From Cohnella caldifontis (GTDB lineage Bacteria > Bacillota > Bacilli > Paenibacillales > Paenibacillaceae), in the NCBI RefSeq assembly GCF_029360585.1, contig NZ_JAQZSJ010000001.1:372001-436000 (forward strand): a stretch of DNA of 64,000 nt, given 5' to 3'. The stretch's first letter is position 1; each line of letters begins with the position of its first letter. Made by a program: the position numbers and the translations under genes. The notes below the pieces were generated by a model. The model was not told the DNA's origin and did no database searches. It saw only the letters and a program-made list of their open reading frames with translations. Of this stretch, positions 38,031 through 46,424 are shown one piece after another.

Positions 38031-38861
38031 ATGGATACGGCGCTTTTCCCGGTCGTGACCGATGCGGATCTCCGCCTTCCGCTGTATTTGACGTCGGTCG
38101 GACATTGGACGCATCAGGATCCCGTCCACCGTGCCGAAGGCTTCCCCGACTTCCAGTGGCTCCAGGTGTTGAGCGGGGAAGGCCAGTTGACGGTCGGAAG
38201 CCGACGGATGACGGTAAAGGCGGGACAAGGGATGTGCCTGTACCCGAACGTTCCGCACCGATACGAGGCCTCCAAATCGCCGTGGGGATTGTATTGGGTA
38301 TCTTTTAGCGGCGAATTGGCGGAGCCATTGCTCCGCGAGGCCGGCATCGGGGAGTGCGGCGTGTTCGGGACGGTCCGGCCGGAGCTTGCCGTCGCCCATC
38401 TTCGGGGCCTATACGAGCTGGCGTCATCCTCCGGAGGGTCGTTCGCGGGGAGGGAGTTTTCCAAGCGGCTGTACGCCATGCTGTTGGATGTGCGCGGCGT
38501 CTTGGAGGGTTTCGGCGCCGACGGGCAGCAGATGGCGCGTCTGGCTCCGGTGCTGAGGCTGATCGACGAGCAGATGCACCGTTCGCTCACGCTGGCGGAA
38601 ATGGCGGATGCGGCGGGGACGAGTCCGCAGCATCTATGCGCGCTGTTCCGCCAAGCGCTTGAAATGCGTCCCGTGGAATATTTGAACCGGGAGAGGATCA
38701 AGCGAAGCAAAGAGCTGATGTTCCGCGAAAGCGGCCTGCCCATTCGGGAGATCGCCCGGCGGGTAGGATTCGATCATGCGAGCTATTTCGGCGCCGTGTT
38801 CAAGCGGCTCGAAGGGCAAAGCCCGGAGCGCTTCAAGATGATGCACGGGTTGAAGTCGTGA
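38031..38861 (+). CDS. AraC-family transcriptional regulator
   Basis: Likely activator of the divergent beta-galactosidase gene. Seen: 276 aa; N-terminal cupin sensor (FQWLQVLSGEGQLTVGSRRM, CLYPNVPHRYEA) and C-terminal double HTH (LTLAEMADAAGTSPQHLCAL, about 187-206; LPIREIARRVGFDHASYFGA, about 238-257; FKRLEGQSPERFK). Divergence, with about 120 nt between starts and inverted repeats there, supports control of lacZ. Inducer probably a galactoside; not shown by sequence. Confidence 0.9.
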   Translation: MDTALFPVVTDADLRLPLYLTSVGHWTHQDPVHRAEGFPDFQWLQVLSGEGQLTVGSRRMTVKAGQGMCLYPNVPHRYEASKSPWGLYWVSFSGELAEPLLREAGIGECGVFGTVRPELAVAHLRGLYELASSSGGSFAGREFSKRLYAMLLDVRGVLEGFGADGQQMARLAPVLRLIDEQMHRSLTLAEMADAAGTSPQHLCALFRQALEMRPVEYLNRERIKRSKELMFRESGLPIREIARRVGFDHASYFGAVFKRLEGQSPERFKMMHGLKS

Positions 38862-38924
38862 GAGTTGCGGCGTTATTTCGGATATGACGGCCTCGCCGGC
38901 GCGCGAACCATGGCTTCTACCTGT

Positions 38925-39323
38925 CACTGCCCCGTTAAGTCGGTATGGGCGGTTTAATCCCTGCGGCGCGGTCCGCCTCTGACCCATTAAGTCGGTCTGG
39001 CCGACTTAAACTCTGCGACGCGGTCCGCCGCTCACCCGTGAAGTCGGTCTCGCCGACTTAAACTCTGCGACGCGGTCCGCCGCTGATCCATTAAGTCGGT
39101 CTCGCCGACTAAAACCTAGGGGTGCTGCCCGTCACCGACCCATTAAGTCGGTCTCGCCGACTTAAACCCTGTGACGCGGTCCGCCACTGACCCATTAAGT
39201 CGGTCTGGCCGACTTAATCCCTGCGGCGCGGTCCGTCTTTGCCTCATTAAGCCTGTCTCGCAGGCTTAAACCCCGCGGTGCTGCCCGTCTCTGCCCCATT
39301 AAGCCTGTCTCGCAGGCTTATCC
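38925..39323. repeat. Eight tandem 52-bp repeats, each with a conserved hairpin
   Basis: Hairpin starts at 38935, 38988, 39039, 39091, 39143, 39195, 39247 and 39299: spacing 53, 51, then 52 throughout. Each unit holds TTAAGTCGG-TCT(C/G)G-CCGACTTAA plus about 29 nt of GC-rich linker (CTGCGACGCGGTCCGCC). Units 7 and 8 carry TTAAGCCTG / CAGGCTTAA, where two bases differ in the left arm and both are matched in the right arm. Units 1, 3 and 4 have single mismatches or wobbles. No start-to-stop frame spans the array. It fills most of the 598-nt gap between the convergent AraC and fucose-operon genes; 38862-38924 and 39324-39354 hold nothing else recognisable. Confidence 0.95.
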
Positions 39324-39354
39324 GTTTCTGAACGCAGGGGTTACCCCGTTTCCG

Positions 39355-39404
39355 AACAAAAAACCGGAACTCGGCGGGCTTCACCCTGTCCGGTGTTCCG
39401 GTTT
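39355..39404 (-). terminator. Terminator of the fucose operon
   Basis: AAACCGGAAC / GTTCCGGTTT stem followed on the minus strand by TTTTTTG. 56 nt after the kinase stop. Interval 39405-39459 is otherwise empty. Confidence 0.85.
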
Positions 39405-39459
39405 ACTTACAGACTAACTTGCATTCACCTACTCTGTGACCGCGCCACCGCCTCCGCTT

Positions 39460-40956
39460 TCAGCCTTGTCCCAGGCCGCGGAATTTCCCGAAAGCTCCGT
39501 TCCAAATTGCGGCTTCCTCGGAAGGCGCAAAAACTTCCACGGGGAAGGATGCGGCGGACAGCCTCCGGGCTTCCGCCAAGTCCCGGCATTTCCCCAGCGC
39601 GATCAGCTGCGCGAGCATGTTGCCGATGGCGCTGGCCTCCACCGGTCCCGCCCAGACGGGGCGGCCGAGCGCATCCGCGGTCAACCGGCACAGCAGCCGG
39701 TTCTGGATGCCGCCGCCTACCATGTGCAGACCGCCGAACGTTCGGCCGGTCAGCGTCTCCATCTGCTCCAGCGCCTCCCGATACCGCAGCGCCAAACTTT
39801 CCAGGACGCAGCGGGCGACCTCGCCTTCGCTTCGGGGAACGGGCTGGCCGGTATCCTCGCAGAACGACCGGATTTTATCCGTCATGCCGCCGGGCCCGTA
39901 GAACCGTGCGTCATCCGGTTGGATCAGGCTGCGGAACGGCTCCGCCGCCTCCGCCGCCCGCACGATCCCGGCGTAGCCAAGGTCGGTACCCGCTTCTTCC
40001 CACTCCCGCTTGCACTCCTGCAGAATCCACAAGCCCATGATGTTTTTGAGCAGCTGGTACGCGCTGCCTACGCCGCCTTCGTTGGAGAACTGCAGCGCCA
40101 TCGCTTCCGGCGTGAGCAGCGGCCGCTCGAGCTCCGTGCCGAGCAAAGACCACGTTCCGCACACCAAATACGCGAACGGTCCTTCGCCGGCGGGAACCGC
40201 CGCGATCGCGGATTCGGTGTCGTGGGTGCCGACCGCGACGGCCGTCATGAGCGGCACGCCCAGCTCCCGGCATACCTCCGGGTCCAAAGGCGCGATCAAG
40301 CTGCCCGGTTCCACGGGGTCGAGGAACAGCCCGGATGGGATGCCGAGGCGGTCCATCAGCTCGCGATTCCACTCCCGTTTCTCCGGATGGAACAGCTGCG
40401 TCGTCGTCGCCATCGTAAATTCGCAGTTCTCCCGGCCGGTGAGCAGGTAAGTTAGCAAGTCAGGCGTGAGCAGCAGCCGCCGGGCGGCGGCCAGCTTAGG
40501 CGACGCGGCTTTCTTCATCGCGTACAGCTGATACAGCGTATTGAACGGCATGAACTGAAGTCCGCTCTGCCGGAACAAGGCGTCCGCTCCGACCAAGGCG
40601 TTCACTTCCTCGATCAACCCTTCAGTATGCGGATCGCGATAATGGTACGGGTTGCCGAGCAGCTCGCCGTTCGCGTCCAGCAGGCCGAAGTCGACGCCCC
40701 AGGAATCGATGCCGAACGTCGACGGCGCGAAGCCTTCCTGAAACGCCTTGCGGATCGCCTTCTTCATCTCGTGAAGCAGGCGGAGGATATCCCAATGCAG
40801 GCGGCGGCCGACTTGGATCGCGCGGTTCGAAAACCGGTGGATTTCCGTCGTTTCGAGCCGCTCCCGGCCTTCCGCGTCACGGACCAGCCGCCCGATCAAA
40901 GCCCGCCCGCTGCCCGCGCCCAGATCGAACGCCAGCACGGTCGTTTCCCCGCTCAT
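39460..40956 (-). CDS. Rhamnulokinase-family sugar kinase, probable L-fuculokinase
   Basis: Probably makes L-fuculose-1-phosphate. Seen: 498 aa FGGY kinase with LAFDLGAGSGRALIGRLVRD, FGIDSWGVDFGLLDANGELL, AYLVCGTWSLLGTELERPLL and HMVGGGIQNRLLCRLTADAL. It aligns along its whole length with RhaB at 18996-20480 (for example GNPYHYRD, LLKNIMGLWILQE in both). Start: ATG at 40956 after GGAGGAGGGGGAG; the in-frame GTG 18 nt earlier overlaps that site. Third gene after fucI and the aldolase, so fuculose is the expected substrate; the kinase was recruited from the rhamnulokinase subfamily. Confidence 0.85.
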   Translation of the reverse strand: MSGETTVLAFDLGAGSGRALIGRLVRDAEGRERLETTEIHRFSNRAIQVGRRLHWDILRLLHEMKKAIRKAFQEGFAPSTFGIDSWGVDFGLLDANGELLGNPYHYRDPHTEGLIEEVNALVGADALFRQSGLQFMPFNTLYQLYAMKKAASPKLAAARRLLLTPDLLTYLLTGRENCEFTMATTTQLFHPEKREWNRELMDRLGIPSGLFLDPVEPGSLIAPLDPEVCRELGVPLMTAVAVGTHDTESAIAAVPAGEGPFAYLVCGTWSLLGTELERPLLTPEAMALQFSNEGGVGSAYQLLKNIMGLWILQECKREWEEAGTDLGYAGIVRAAEAAEPFRSLIQPDDARFYGPGGMTDKIRSFCEDTGQPVPRSEGEVARCVLESLALRYREALEQMETLTGRTFGGLHMVGGGIQNRLLCRLTADALGRPVWAGPVEASAIGNMLAQLIALGKCRDLAEARRLSAASFPVEVFAPSEEAAIWNGAFGKFRGLGQG

Positions 40957-40981
40957 CCGCTCCCCCTCCTCCACGTCGCGG

Positions 40982-41647
40982 TCATTTCATTTTCTGCAGC
41001 AGTTGGATCCGGTAGGCCTCGCTCTCCAGCGAGGCGATTTCTTCGTACTCCTCCTGCGTCAGTATCTTCGGCGGGCGGATCGCGCTCGCGATCAAATAGA
41101 TTTTGGCGCTCTCCTCCACGACTTCCGTTCGGTAGTAGGCTTCGCGCAAATTCCGTCCGGTCGTGACCAGCCCGTGGTTGCCGAGCAGGATCGTACTGGC
41201 TTCCCCGACCTTCGCGACGACCGCGTCCGCCAGCTTGTCGGTGGTCGGCAGCACGTAATCGACATACGTCGTCCGTCCCACCAGCGCCGCCTGGTCGGGA
41301 AACATGACGGGCAGCTCCCGCTCGACGAGGGTAAACGCGATGCAATACGGCGGGTGCGTATGCACGATCGCGCCGATGGCCGGGTTGGCACGGTACGCGT
41401 ACAGATGCATCAGCACCTCCGAGGATGGCCGGAGTCCGATGTCCGTGATCGCCCCGGTGGCGATGTCCACCTCCACCCATTGCGCGGGCTCGATTTCATC
41501 GAGCGCGAAGCCGCTCGGGGACAAGTACATTTTACCTTCGTGCCGGGCGCTGATGTTGCCTCCCGGCCCGACGACCAGCTTGCCGGCCACGGTTTTCCGC
41601 GCGTATTTGCACAATTCTTCGCGAATCGCTGCGCTGCTGCTGCTCAC
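40982..41647 (-). CDS. fucA: Class II aldolase, probable L-fuculose-phosphate aldolase
   Basis: Splits L-fuculose-1-phosphate into DHAP and L-lactaldehyde using zinc. Seen: 221 aa; GNISARHEGKMYLSPSGFAL (about 29-48), SSEVLMHLYAYRANPAIGAI with catalytic Glu, VHTHPPYC zinc histidines (about 94-101) and LLGNHGLVTTGRNLREAYYR with the third His. 18 nt after fucI, 25 nt before the kinase. Ribulose-phosphate epimerase-like relatives exist, but the operon argues for fuculose. Confidence 0.9.
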   Translation of the reverse strand: MSSSSAAIREELCKYARKTVAGKLVVGPGGNISARHEGKMYLSPSGFALDEIEPAQWVEVDIATGAITDIGLRPSSEVLMHLYAYRANPAIGAIVHTHPPYCIAFTLVERELPVMFPDQAALVGRTTYVDYVLPTTDKLADAVVAKVGEASTILLGNHGLVTTGRNLREAYYRTEVVEESAKIYLIASAIRPPKILTQEEYEEIASLESEAYRIQLLQKMK

Positions 41648-41665
41648 GGTGAGCCCCCCTCTCCG

Positions 41666-43456
41666 TCAACCATATAGAGGCCCGAAGTTCGAGCAGGCGC
41701 GGTAATCGGCGCTCTCCGCGTTGTCCGTGCCGAACAGCGACCAAGCCTTCGGCCGGAAAATCCGCTCCTCGGCTACGTTATGCATGTTCACCGGGATCCG
41801 CAGCATCGAGGCGAGCGTGATCAAGTCGGCGCCGATGTGGCCGTAGCTGATCGAGCCGTGATTGGCGCCCCAGTTGTTCATGACTTCGTACACGCTGCGG
41901 AAAACGCCTTTTCCGGTCAGAACCGGCGCGAACCAAGTCGTCGGCCACGTCGGGTCGGTCCGCTTGTCGAGCGCGTCATGCACATGGGCCGGCAGGTCGA
42001 CGGAATATCCTTCGGCGATTTGCAGAACCGGGCCGATGCCCTTGACCATGTTGATCCGCGACATTGTCATCGGCATGCCGCCCCGGGTCAGGAAGTCGGA
42101 CGAGAAGCCGCCTCCCCGGAAATATTCCACCGACGCCGGGCGCCAGGAGGTCGCCTGCAGGCATTGGCGCGCTTCTTCTTCGCTGATCTCCCAGAACGGC
42201 TTCATCGCCGGCTTGCCGTCCCTCGTCTGCTGGCCCGTGCCGTCGAGCGCCGCCGAGCCGGAATTGAGCAAGTGCAGGATGCCGCCTGCAGCCGCGCCTT
42301 CCAGCTTGTAACCGGTGACGCGTTCCACCGATTCCGGGCTCCAATACGTTCGGACGTCCGCGAAAATCTGCGCCGTGTTCGTCAGCAAATACCCCATCAG
42401 CATGACGACGCCGTTGAGGCTGTCGTTCTCGGTGGCGACGAGATACGGGGCGCGGATGCCGTTCCAGTCGAAGGACGAGTTCAGCATCGCTTCGAGGAAA
42501 TCCCCGTTCGGAAAATGGTCCGTCCACTGCCGCTGCCCCTGAAAACCCGAGACGATCGCGTTGTGCCCCATCGCTTCCTCGCCGAAGCCGAGCTCCGCGA
42601 GGCGCGGGTTGCCGACCATGAGATCGCGGGTGATGATGGCCATTTTCACGACCGTTTCCCACTCCCGGTCTTTGCGCTCCCGGGACGTTTGCAGGTGGGC
42701 CGGGTTGTTGTCCGGCCCTTCCTTGCAGTTCCCCTTCACCCAGGCCAGCGCCCGCTCGAACTCCTCCGCATCATAGATGCCTTCGTCCATCCGGCGGATG
42801 AACTCGCTCATGTCGACGTACTCGTTGCGCATGCCCAGATAGTCCTGGAAGAACGAATCGTTCACGACGGAACCGGCGATGCCCATGGACACCGAACCCA
42901 TGGACAAATACGATCGGCCCCGCATGATCGCCGCGGCTAGACCGGCTTTCGCGAACGCCAGCAATTTGCCCCGGACGTCCTCCGGCACGCTCGTGTCGCC
43001 GGCGTCTTGCACCTGCTCACCGTAGATGCCGAACGCAGGCAACCCTTTTTGCGCGTAACCGGCAAGCGCAGCCGCCAGGTAAACGGCGCCGGGACGCTCG
43101 GTTCCGTTAAAACCCCACACGGCTTTCGGAATCGAAGGATCCATGTCGATCGTTTCCGTGCCGTAACACCAGCAAGGCGTGACCGTGATCGATAACCCTA
43201 CGCCCGCTTTGGCGAATTTCGCGGCGCAAGCCGCCGCTTCCGCCACGCCTCCGATCGTGCCGTCCGCGATGACGCACTCCACCGGGGATCCGTCGGGATA
43301 CCTCAAGTTTTCCGAAATCAGCTCGGCCGTCGCCTTGGCCATGTTCATCGTCTGCGCTTCCAGCGACTCCCGCACGCCTTGGCGCCTCCCGTCGATCGTC
43401 GGCCGGATGCCGACCTTCGGAAACGCGCCTCTCCACCGAGTCTGAATGTCCGCCAT
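41666..43456 (-). CDS. fucI: L-fucose isomerase
   Basis: Converts L-fucose (or D-arabinose) to its ketose with Mn2+. Seen: 596 aa, FucI length; [20 protein letters not shown] at the N-terminus, [20 protein letters not shown], metal-ligand region [20 protein letters not shown] (about 215-235, Glu) and [20 protein letters not shown] at the end. Start at ATG 43456 after AAGGAGGCTTCATTC; 24 nt of upstream frame is unused. First gene of the operon; no transporter gene follows. Confidence 0.95.
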   Translation of the reverse strand: MADIQTRWRGAFPKVGIRPTIDGRRQGVRESLEAQTMNMAKATAELISENLRYPDGSPVECVIADGTIGGVAEAAACAAKFAKAGVGLSITVTPCWCYGTETIDMDPSIPKAVWGFNGTERPGAVYLAAALAGYAQKGLPAFGIYGEQVQDAGDTSVPEDVRGKLLAFAKAGLAAAIMRGRSYLSMGSVSMGIAGSVVNDSFFQDYLGMRNEYVDMSEFIRRMDEGIYDAEEFERALAWVKGNCKEGPDNNPAHLQTSRERKDREWETVVKMAIITRDLMVGNPRLAELGFGEEAMGHNAIVSGFQGQRQWTDHFPNGDFLEAMLNSSFDWNGIRAPYLVATENDSLNGVVMLMGYLLTNTAQIFADVRTYWSPESVERVTGYKLEGAAAGGILHLLNSGSAALDGTGQQTRDGKPAMKPFWEISEEEARQCLQATSWRPASVEYFRGGGFSSDFLTRGGMPMTMSRINMVKGIGPVLQIAEGYSVDLPAHVHDALDKRTDPTWPTTWFAPVLTGKGVFRSVYEVMNNWGANHGSISYGHIGADLITLASMLRIPVNMHNVAEERIFRPKAWSLFGTDNAESADYRACSNFGPLYG

Positions 43457-43481
43457 GAATGAAGCCTCCTTAATCCACAAA

Positions 43482-43561
43482 ATGAAAGCGTTTAAAATGT
43501 TATCGGTAACTCTAACCTAACAAGGAATTCAGTTGCTGTCAATCCCCGCCTTCGGTACAAT
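43482..43561. promoter_or_regulatory. fuc operon / lacI divergent promoters with LacI-type operator and cre-like site
   Basis: Minus: TTGACA (43542-43537), 17 nt, TAGGTT (43519-43514). Plus: TTGCTG (43533-43538), 17 nt, TACAAT (43556-43561). The two -35 boxes overlap by 2 nt. GTTATCGGTAAC at 43499-43510, directly downstream of the fuc -10, resembles LacI-family GTTATCGATAAC operators. ATGAAAGCGTTTAAA at 43482-43496 matches the cre consensus except for the C near its end. Repression by both the LacI protein and CcpA is inferred. Confidence 0.7.
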
Positions 43562-43594
43562 GAATATACGGAATTTCCACAAGGAGCGACACGC

Positions 43595-44620
43595 ATGGTG
43601 ACCATATACGACATCGCGGAGCGGGCCAACGTCTCTGCGATGACGGTGTCGAGAGTTATCAATAACACCGGGAAGATCAGCGAGAAAACGCGCGCTCGGG
43701 TCAAACGCGTCATGGAAGAGATGAACTACGTCCCGAACCAGAACGCCCGAAGCTTGGTGCTCCAGGAAACGCGCACCTTGTTCCTGCTGATCACCGACAT
43801 CACCAATCCGTTCTATACGACGTTGGCCAGGGGAGCGGAAGACGCCGCCATTCATAACGGCTATCGGCTCCTGTTCGGCAACAGCGACGAAAGCCTCGAC
43901 AAGGAAAGCGAATACGTACAGACCATCCTTTCTACCCGCGTGGACGGGGTCCTGGTCGCGCCGGCCGGCGATCCTTCCCTGCCGCATCTGGAGAAGCTGC
44001 GGCAGCACAAAGTGCCCTTCGTCTTGCTGGACCGCGAGGTTCCGGGCATCGAATGCGACCTCGTGCTCGGCGACAGCAAGGAAGGCTGCCGCAAGCTGGT
44101 GGAGCATCTAATCGAACGCGGACACCGGAAAATCGCGATGATCAACGGATCGTCGTCGGTTTCCAGCGCGCGGCTTCGGCTTCAGGGGTTTATGGAGGCG
44201 CTGAAGCTGAACGATATGCCGTTTGACCTTGCGGACATTCACGAAGCCAGCTTCGGACCGCGCTCCGACCTGTCCGGAATCGAAGCGTGGCTGGACGGCA
44301 TGCCCGAGCTGCCGAGCGCCATCGTAGCCGGCAACAACGTGCTGGCGCTGGAAGTGCTGAGCGTGCTTCGCAAGCGCGGGCTCGCCGTGCCTGACCAGCT
44401 GTCGCTGGTCTGCTTCGACGATTTCGGCCCTTACGCCGAGTACGACCCGTTCATCACGGTGGTCGCACAGCAGGCATACCAATTCGGGTATCTCGGCATG
44501 CAGCTGCTGATCGAACGGATCCGGAAACGCGAACAAGCCGGGCCTTGGAAAAAAATCGTGCTGCCGGCCGAGCTCGTCGTCCGCCGTTCGGTGGCGGATA
44601 TCCGAGGAACGCCGACTTGA
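43595..44620 (+). CDS. LacI-family regulator of the fucose operon
   Basis: Repressor divergently transcribed from fucI. Seen: 341 aa; HTH TIYDIAERANVSAMTVSRVI (about 3-22) and hinge YVPNQNARSL, then a periplasmic-binding-like domain (TLFLLITDITNPFYTTLARG; VDGVLVAPAG; GHRKIAMINGSSSVSSARLR; VPDQLSLVCFDDFG). Overlapping divergent promoters and a GTTA/TAAC palindrome at the fuc start support control of the operon. Effector likely L-fuculose or its phosphate; this is inference. Confidence 0.9.
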   Translation: MVTIYDIAERANVSAMTVSRVINNTGKISEKTRARVKRVMEEMNYVPNQNARSLVLQETRTLFLLITDITNPFYTTLARGAEDAAIHNGYRLLFGNSDESLDKESEYVQTILSTRVDGVLVAPAGDPSLPHLEKLRQHKVPFVLLDREVPGIECDLVLGDSKEGCRKLVEHLIERGHRKIAMINGSSSVSSARLRLQGFMEALKLNDMPFDLADIHEASFGPRSDLSGIEAWLDGMPELPSAIVAGNNVLALEVLSVLRKRGLAVPDQLSLVCFDDFGPYAEYDPFITVVAQQAYQFGYLGMQLLIERIRKREQAGPWKKIVLPAELVVRRSVADIRGTPT

Positions 44621-44650
44621 CGCCGTCAATCCGTATCCGATTCCTATACG

Positions 44651-44698
44651 AAAAGGACCTCGAATTCCACAACATAAAGTGGAAAAGAGGTCCTTTTT
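44651..44698. terminator. Bidirectional terminator between lacI-type and tetR-type genes
   Basis: AAAAGGACCTC / GAGGTCCTTTTT with inner stem TTCCAC / GTGGAA, between convergent genes ending at 44620 and 44719. Confidence 0.9.
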
Positions 44699-44718
44699 CA
44701 TGTAAGCGGCACGGCGGG

Positions 44719-45312
44719 TTATTTCGCGACGATCCGCAATAGCCTGTCGATCTCGTCCTTCCAATATCCGGGCGCGGATGGGATCTCTTGCAGCATGAGG
44801 CCGGTGACGACTGAAAAGTAGAGAAACAACTGTTTTCGCGGATCGCCTTCGAGAAATTCCCCCGTTTCCTGGCCTTTGCGGAAGATCGGAACGAAGGGAT
44901 CGATCGTCTCGTCCGGAGAAATCCGCTCCAAGTGTTGCTTCGCCTGCGGCGGCACGTCTTCGGAGGCCATCGCCTGCTGAATCAACATGAAGTACGCTTT
45001 ATGGTCTTCGTCCAGCATGCGTAACGTGAAAGCTTTCAGCTGATCTTTCGGCGTTCCGGGCAGCCGGTTCAAGTTCCGGATCGCCGACAACGTTTCTTCT
45101 ACCGCTTCGCGGACCAGCAGCGTGAAGATTTCTTCCTTAGAAGAGAAATAGCGGTAGGAGAGCCCTTGGCTGATGCCCGCTTCGGCCGCGATCGCGCTCA
45201 TTTTCGTTCCGCTTAAGCCTTGTTTGGCAAACACTTTCAGAGCCGCGCGCTTAATCTGGTCTCTACGCTCATCCGGCGCGTTGTCCGTTCGGGGTTCCTC
45301 GGCCATCTTCAT
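44719..45312 (-). CDS. TetR-family regulator of the SDR operon
   Basis: Autorepressor candidate. Seen: 197 aa; HTH RAALKVFAKQGLSGTKMSAI, then AAEAGISQGLSYRYFSSKEE (about 23-62), and a helical ligand domain. Cotranscribed with the SDR gene, 7 nt after its stop. A 19-bp palindrome at the operon promoter (46271-46289) is a fitting operator. Ligand unknown, possibly a substrate of the SDR enzyme. Confidence 0.88.
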   Translation of the reverse strand: MKMAEEPRTDNAPDERRDQIKRAALKVFAKQGLSGTKMSAIAAEAGISQGLSYRYFSSKEEIFTLLVREAVEETLSAIRNLNRLPGTPKDQLKAFTLRMLDEDHKAYFMLIQQAMASEDVPPQAKQHLERISPDETIDPFVPIFRKGQETGEFLEGDPRKQLFLYFSVVTGLMLQEIPSAPGYWKDEIDRLLRIVAK

Positions 45313-45319
45313 CTGATCA

Positions 45320-46246
45320 TCACGCTCCGTTTGCTTGCGAGTGCAGCGTCCCCGCTTGTTCCTCGCTGACGGCCCAAAGACGGCGGGCAGCGTCCGAATC
45401 CCGGGCGGCCGGGGACGGGACCGCGATTTGCTTGTCTTTATAATAGCATCCGTTGTTTCGCTCCGTCATCCCGTCCGAGTCCGCCAGCCACACCAAGGTC
45501 TCGGCCCCCTGTTCGGGGCTGCGGGAAAACCGCTTCATCGCCGCCATCGTCGCTCGAGCCATCCAACCGTTCTCCTGGTTGAAGTTGGTCGCCACCAGTC
45601 CCGGATCGAAGCAGGCGGCCTTTACCCCGGTTCCTTCCAAACGTCTGCCCAATTCGGCCGTGAACAAGACGTTGGCCAGCTTGGTTTCGCCATAACGCAG
45701 GTTGGCCCCGCCCATCAGCATCCCAAGCGCGCCGAACCGCTTTTTCGCGCTCAAATCCTCGAAGTCGATTCCCTTCCTTGCCATTTTGTGTCCATGCGAT
45801 GCGGTCGTGATGATCCGGGCGTCGCCTGCTTCCTTCAGCCGATCCAACAGCAGGTTCGTCAACAGGAACGGCGCCAGATGATTGACGGCCCACGTCATTT
45901 CGATCCCTTCTTCGGTCAGGATCCGCTTGACGTACATCGCTCCGGCGTTATTGATCAGCACGTCGATCCTCGGCCATTTCGCCGATATTTCCGCCGCCGC
46001 CCGGCGAATGGACGATTGAGAGGCCATGTCGGCCACGAATACGTCCACGGTAACACCGCCGCCTGCCGCCGATCGAAGCATAGCCGCGACCTCGTTCGCT
46101 TTCTCCCGGTTGCGCGCGACAATGCCCAAATTCGCGCCGCGAGCCGCCAGCTCCTTCGCGGCCGCTAGACCGATGCCGCTCGTAGCTCCCGTAATCAAGA
46201 CGTTCTTGCCGTTTACCGTCCACTTCCCGTTTTTATCCGTCCGCAT
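45320..46246 (-). CDS. Short-chain dehydrogenase/reductase (retinol dehydrogenase-like)
   Basis: NAD(P)-dependent oxidoreductase. Seen: 308 aa; VLITGATSGIGLAAAKELAA cofactor loop (about 15-34), NNAGAM (about 95), catalytic Tyr and Lys in LRYGETKLANVLFTAEL (YxxxK), and a C-terminal extension RRLWAVSEEQAGT as in WWOX/RDH-type relatives. First gene of a two-gene operon with a TetR regulator. Substrate unknown. Confidence 0.9.
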   Translation of the reverse strand: MRTDKNGKWTVNGKNVLITGATSGIGLAAAKELAARGANLGIVARNREKANEVAAMLRSAAGGGVTVDVFVADMASQSSIRRAAAEISAKWPRIDVLINNAGAMYVKRILTEEGIEMTWAVNHLAPFLLTNLLLDRLKEAGDARIITTASHGHKMARKGIDFEDLSAKKRFGALGMLMGGANLRYGETKLANVLFTAELGRRLEGTGVKAACFDPGLVATNFNQENGWMARATMAAMKRFSRSPEQGAETLVWLADSDGMTERNNGCYYKDKQIAVPSPAARDSDAARRLWAVSEEQAGTLHSQANGA

Positions 46247-46270
46247 TTGAATCTTCCTTTCCTCAATTAG

Positions 46271-46327
46271 TGAATGAATGGTTCATTCATTTACGTACAT
46301 CATAATTCCGTTGTGATCAACTGTCAA
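46271..46327 (-). promoter_or_regulatory. SDR-tetR promoter with TetR-type operator
   Basis: TTGACA (46327-46322), 17-nt spacer, TATGAT (46304-46299). TGAATGA-ATGGT-TCATTCA at 46271-46289 is a perfect inverted repeat 10 nt downstream of the -10, over the start of transcription. Confidence 0.85.
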
Positions 46328-46424
46328 CCCTCGAACGTCATGATTTGATGCAGCCCGCTTCACGGCTTGTCCTCCGCAGCATCGGAAGGTAAACTGGTCA
46401 TAAATCGAATAAGGGGGCTTCTCC

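Noticed and set aside
38925..39323. CRISPR array
   Set aside because: The whole 52-bp unit is repeated, including the part between palindromes; there are no unique spacers and no cas genes nearby.
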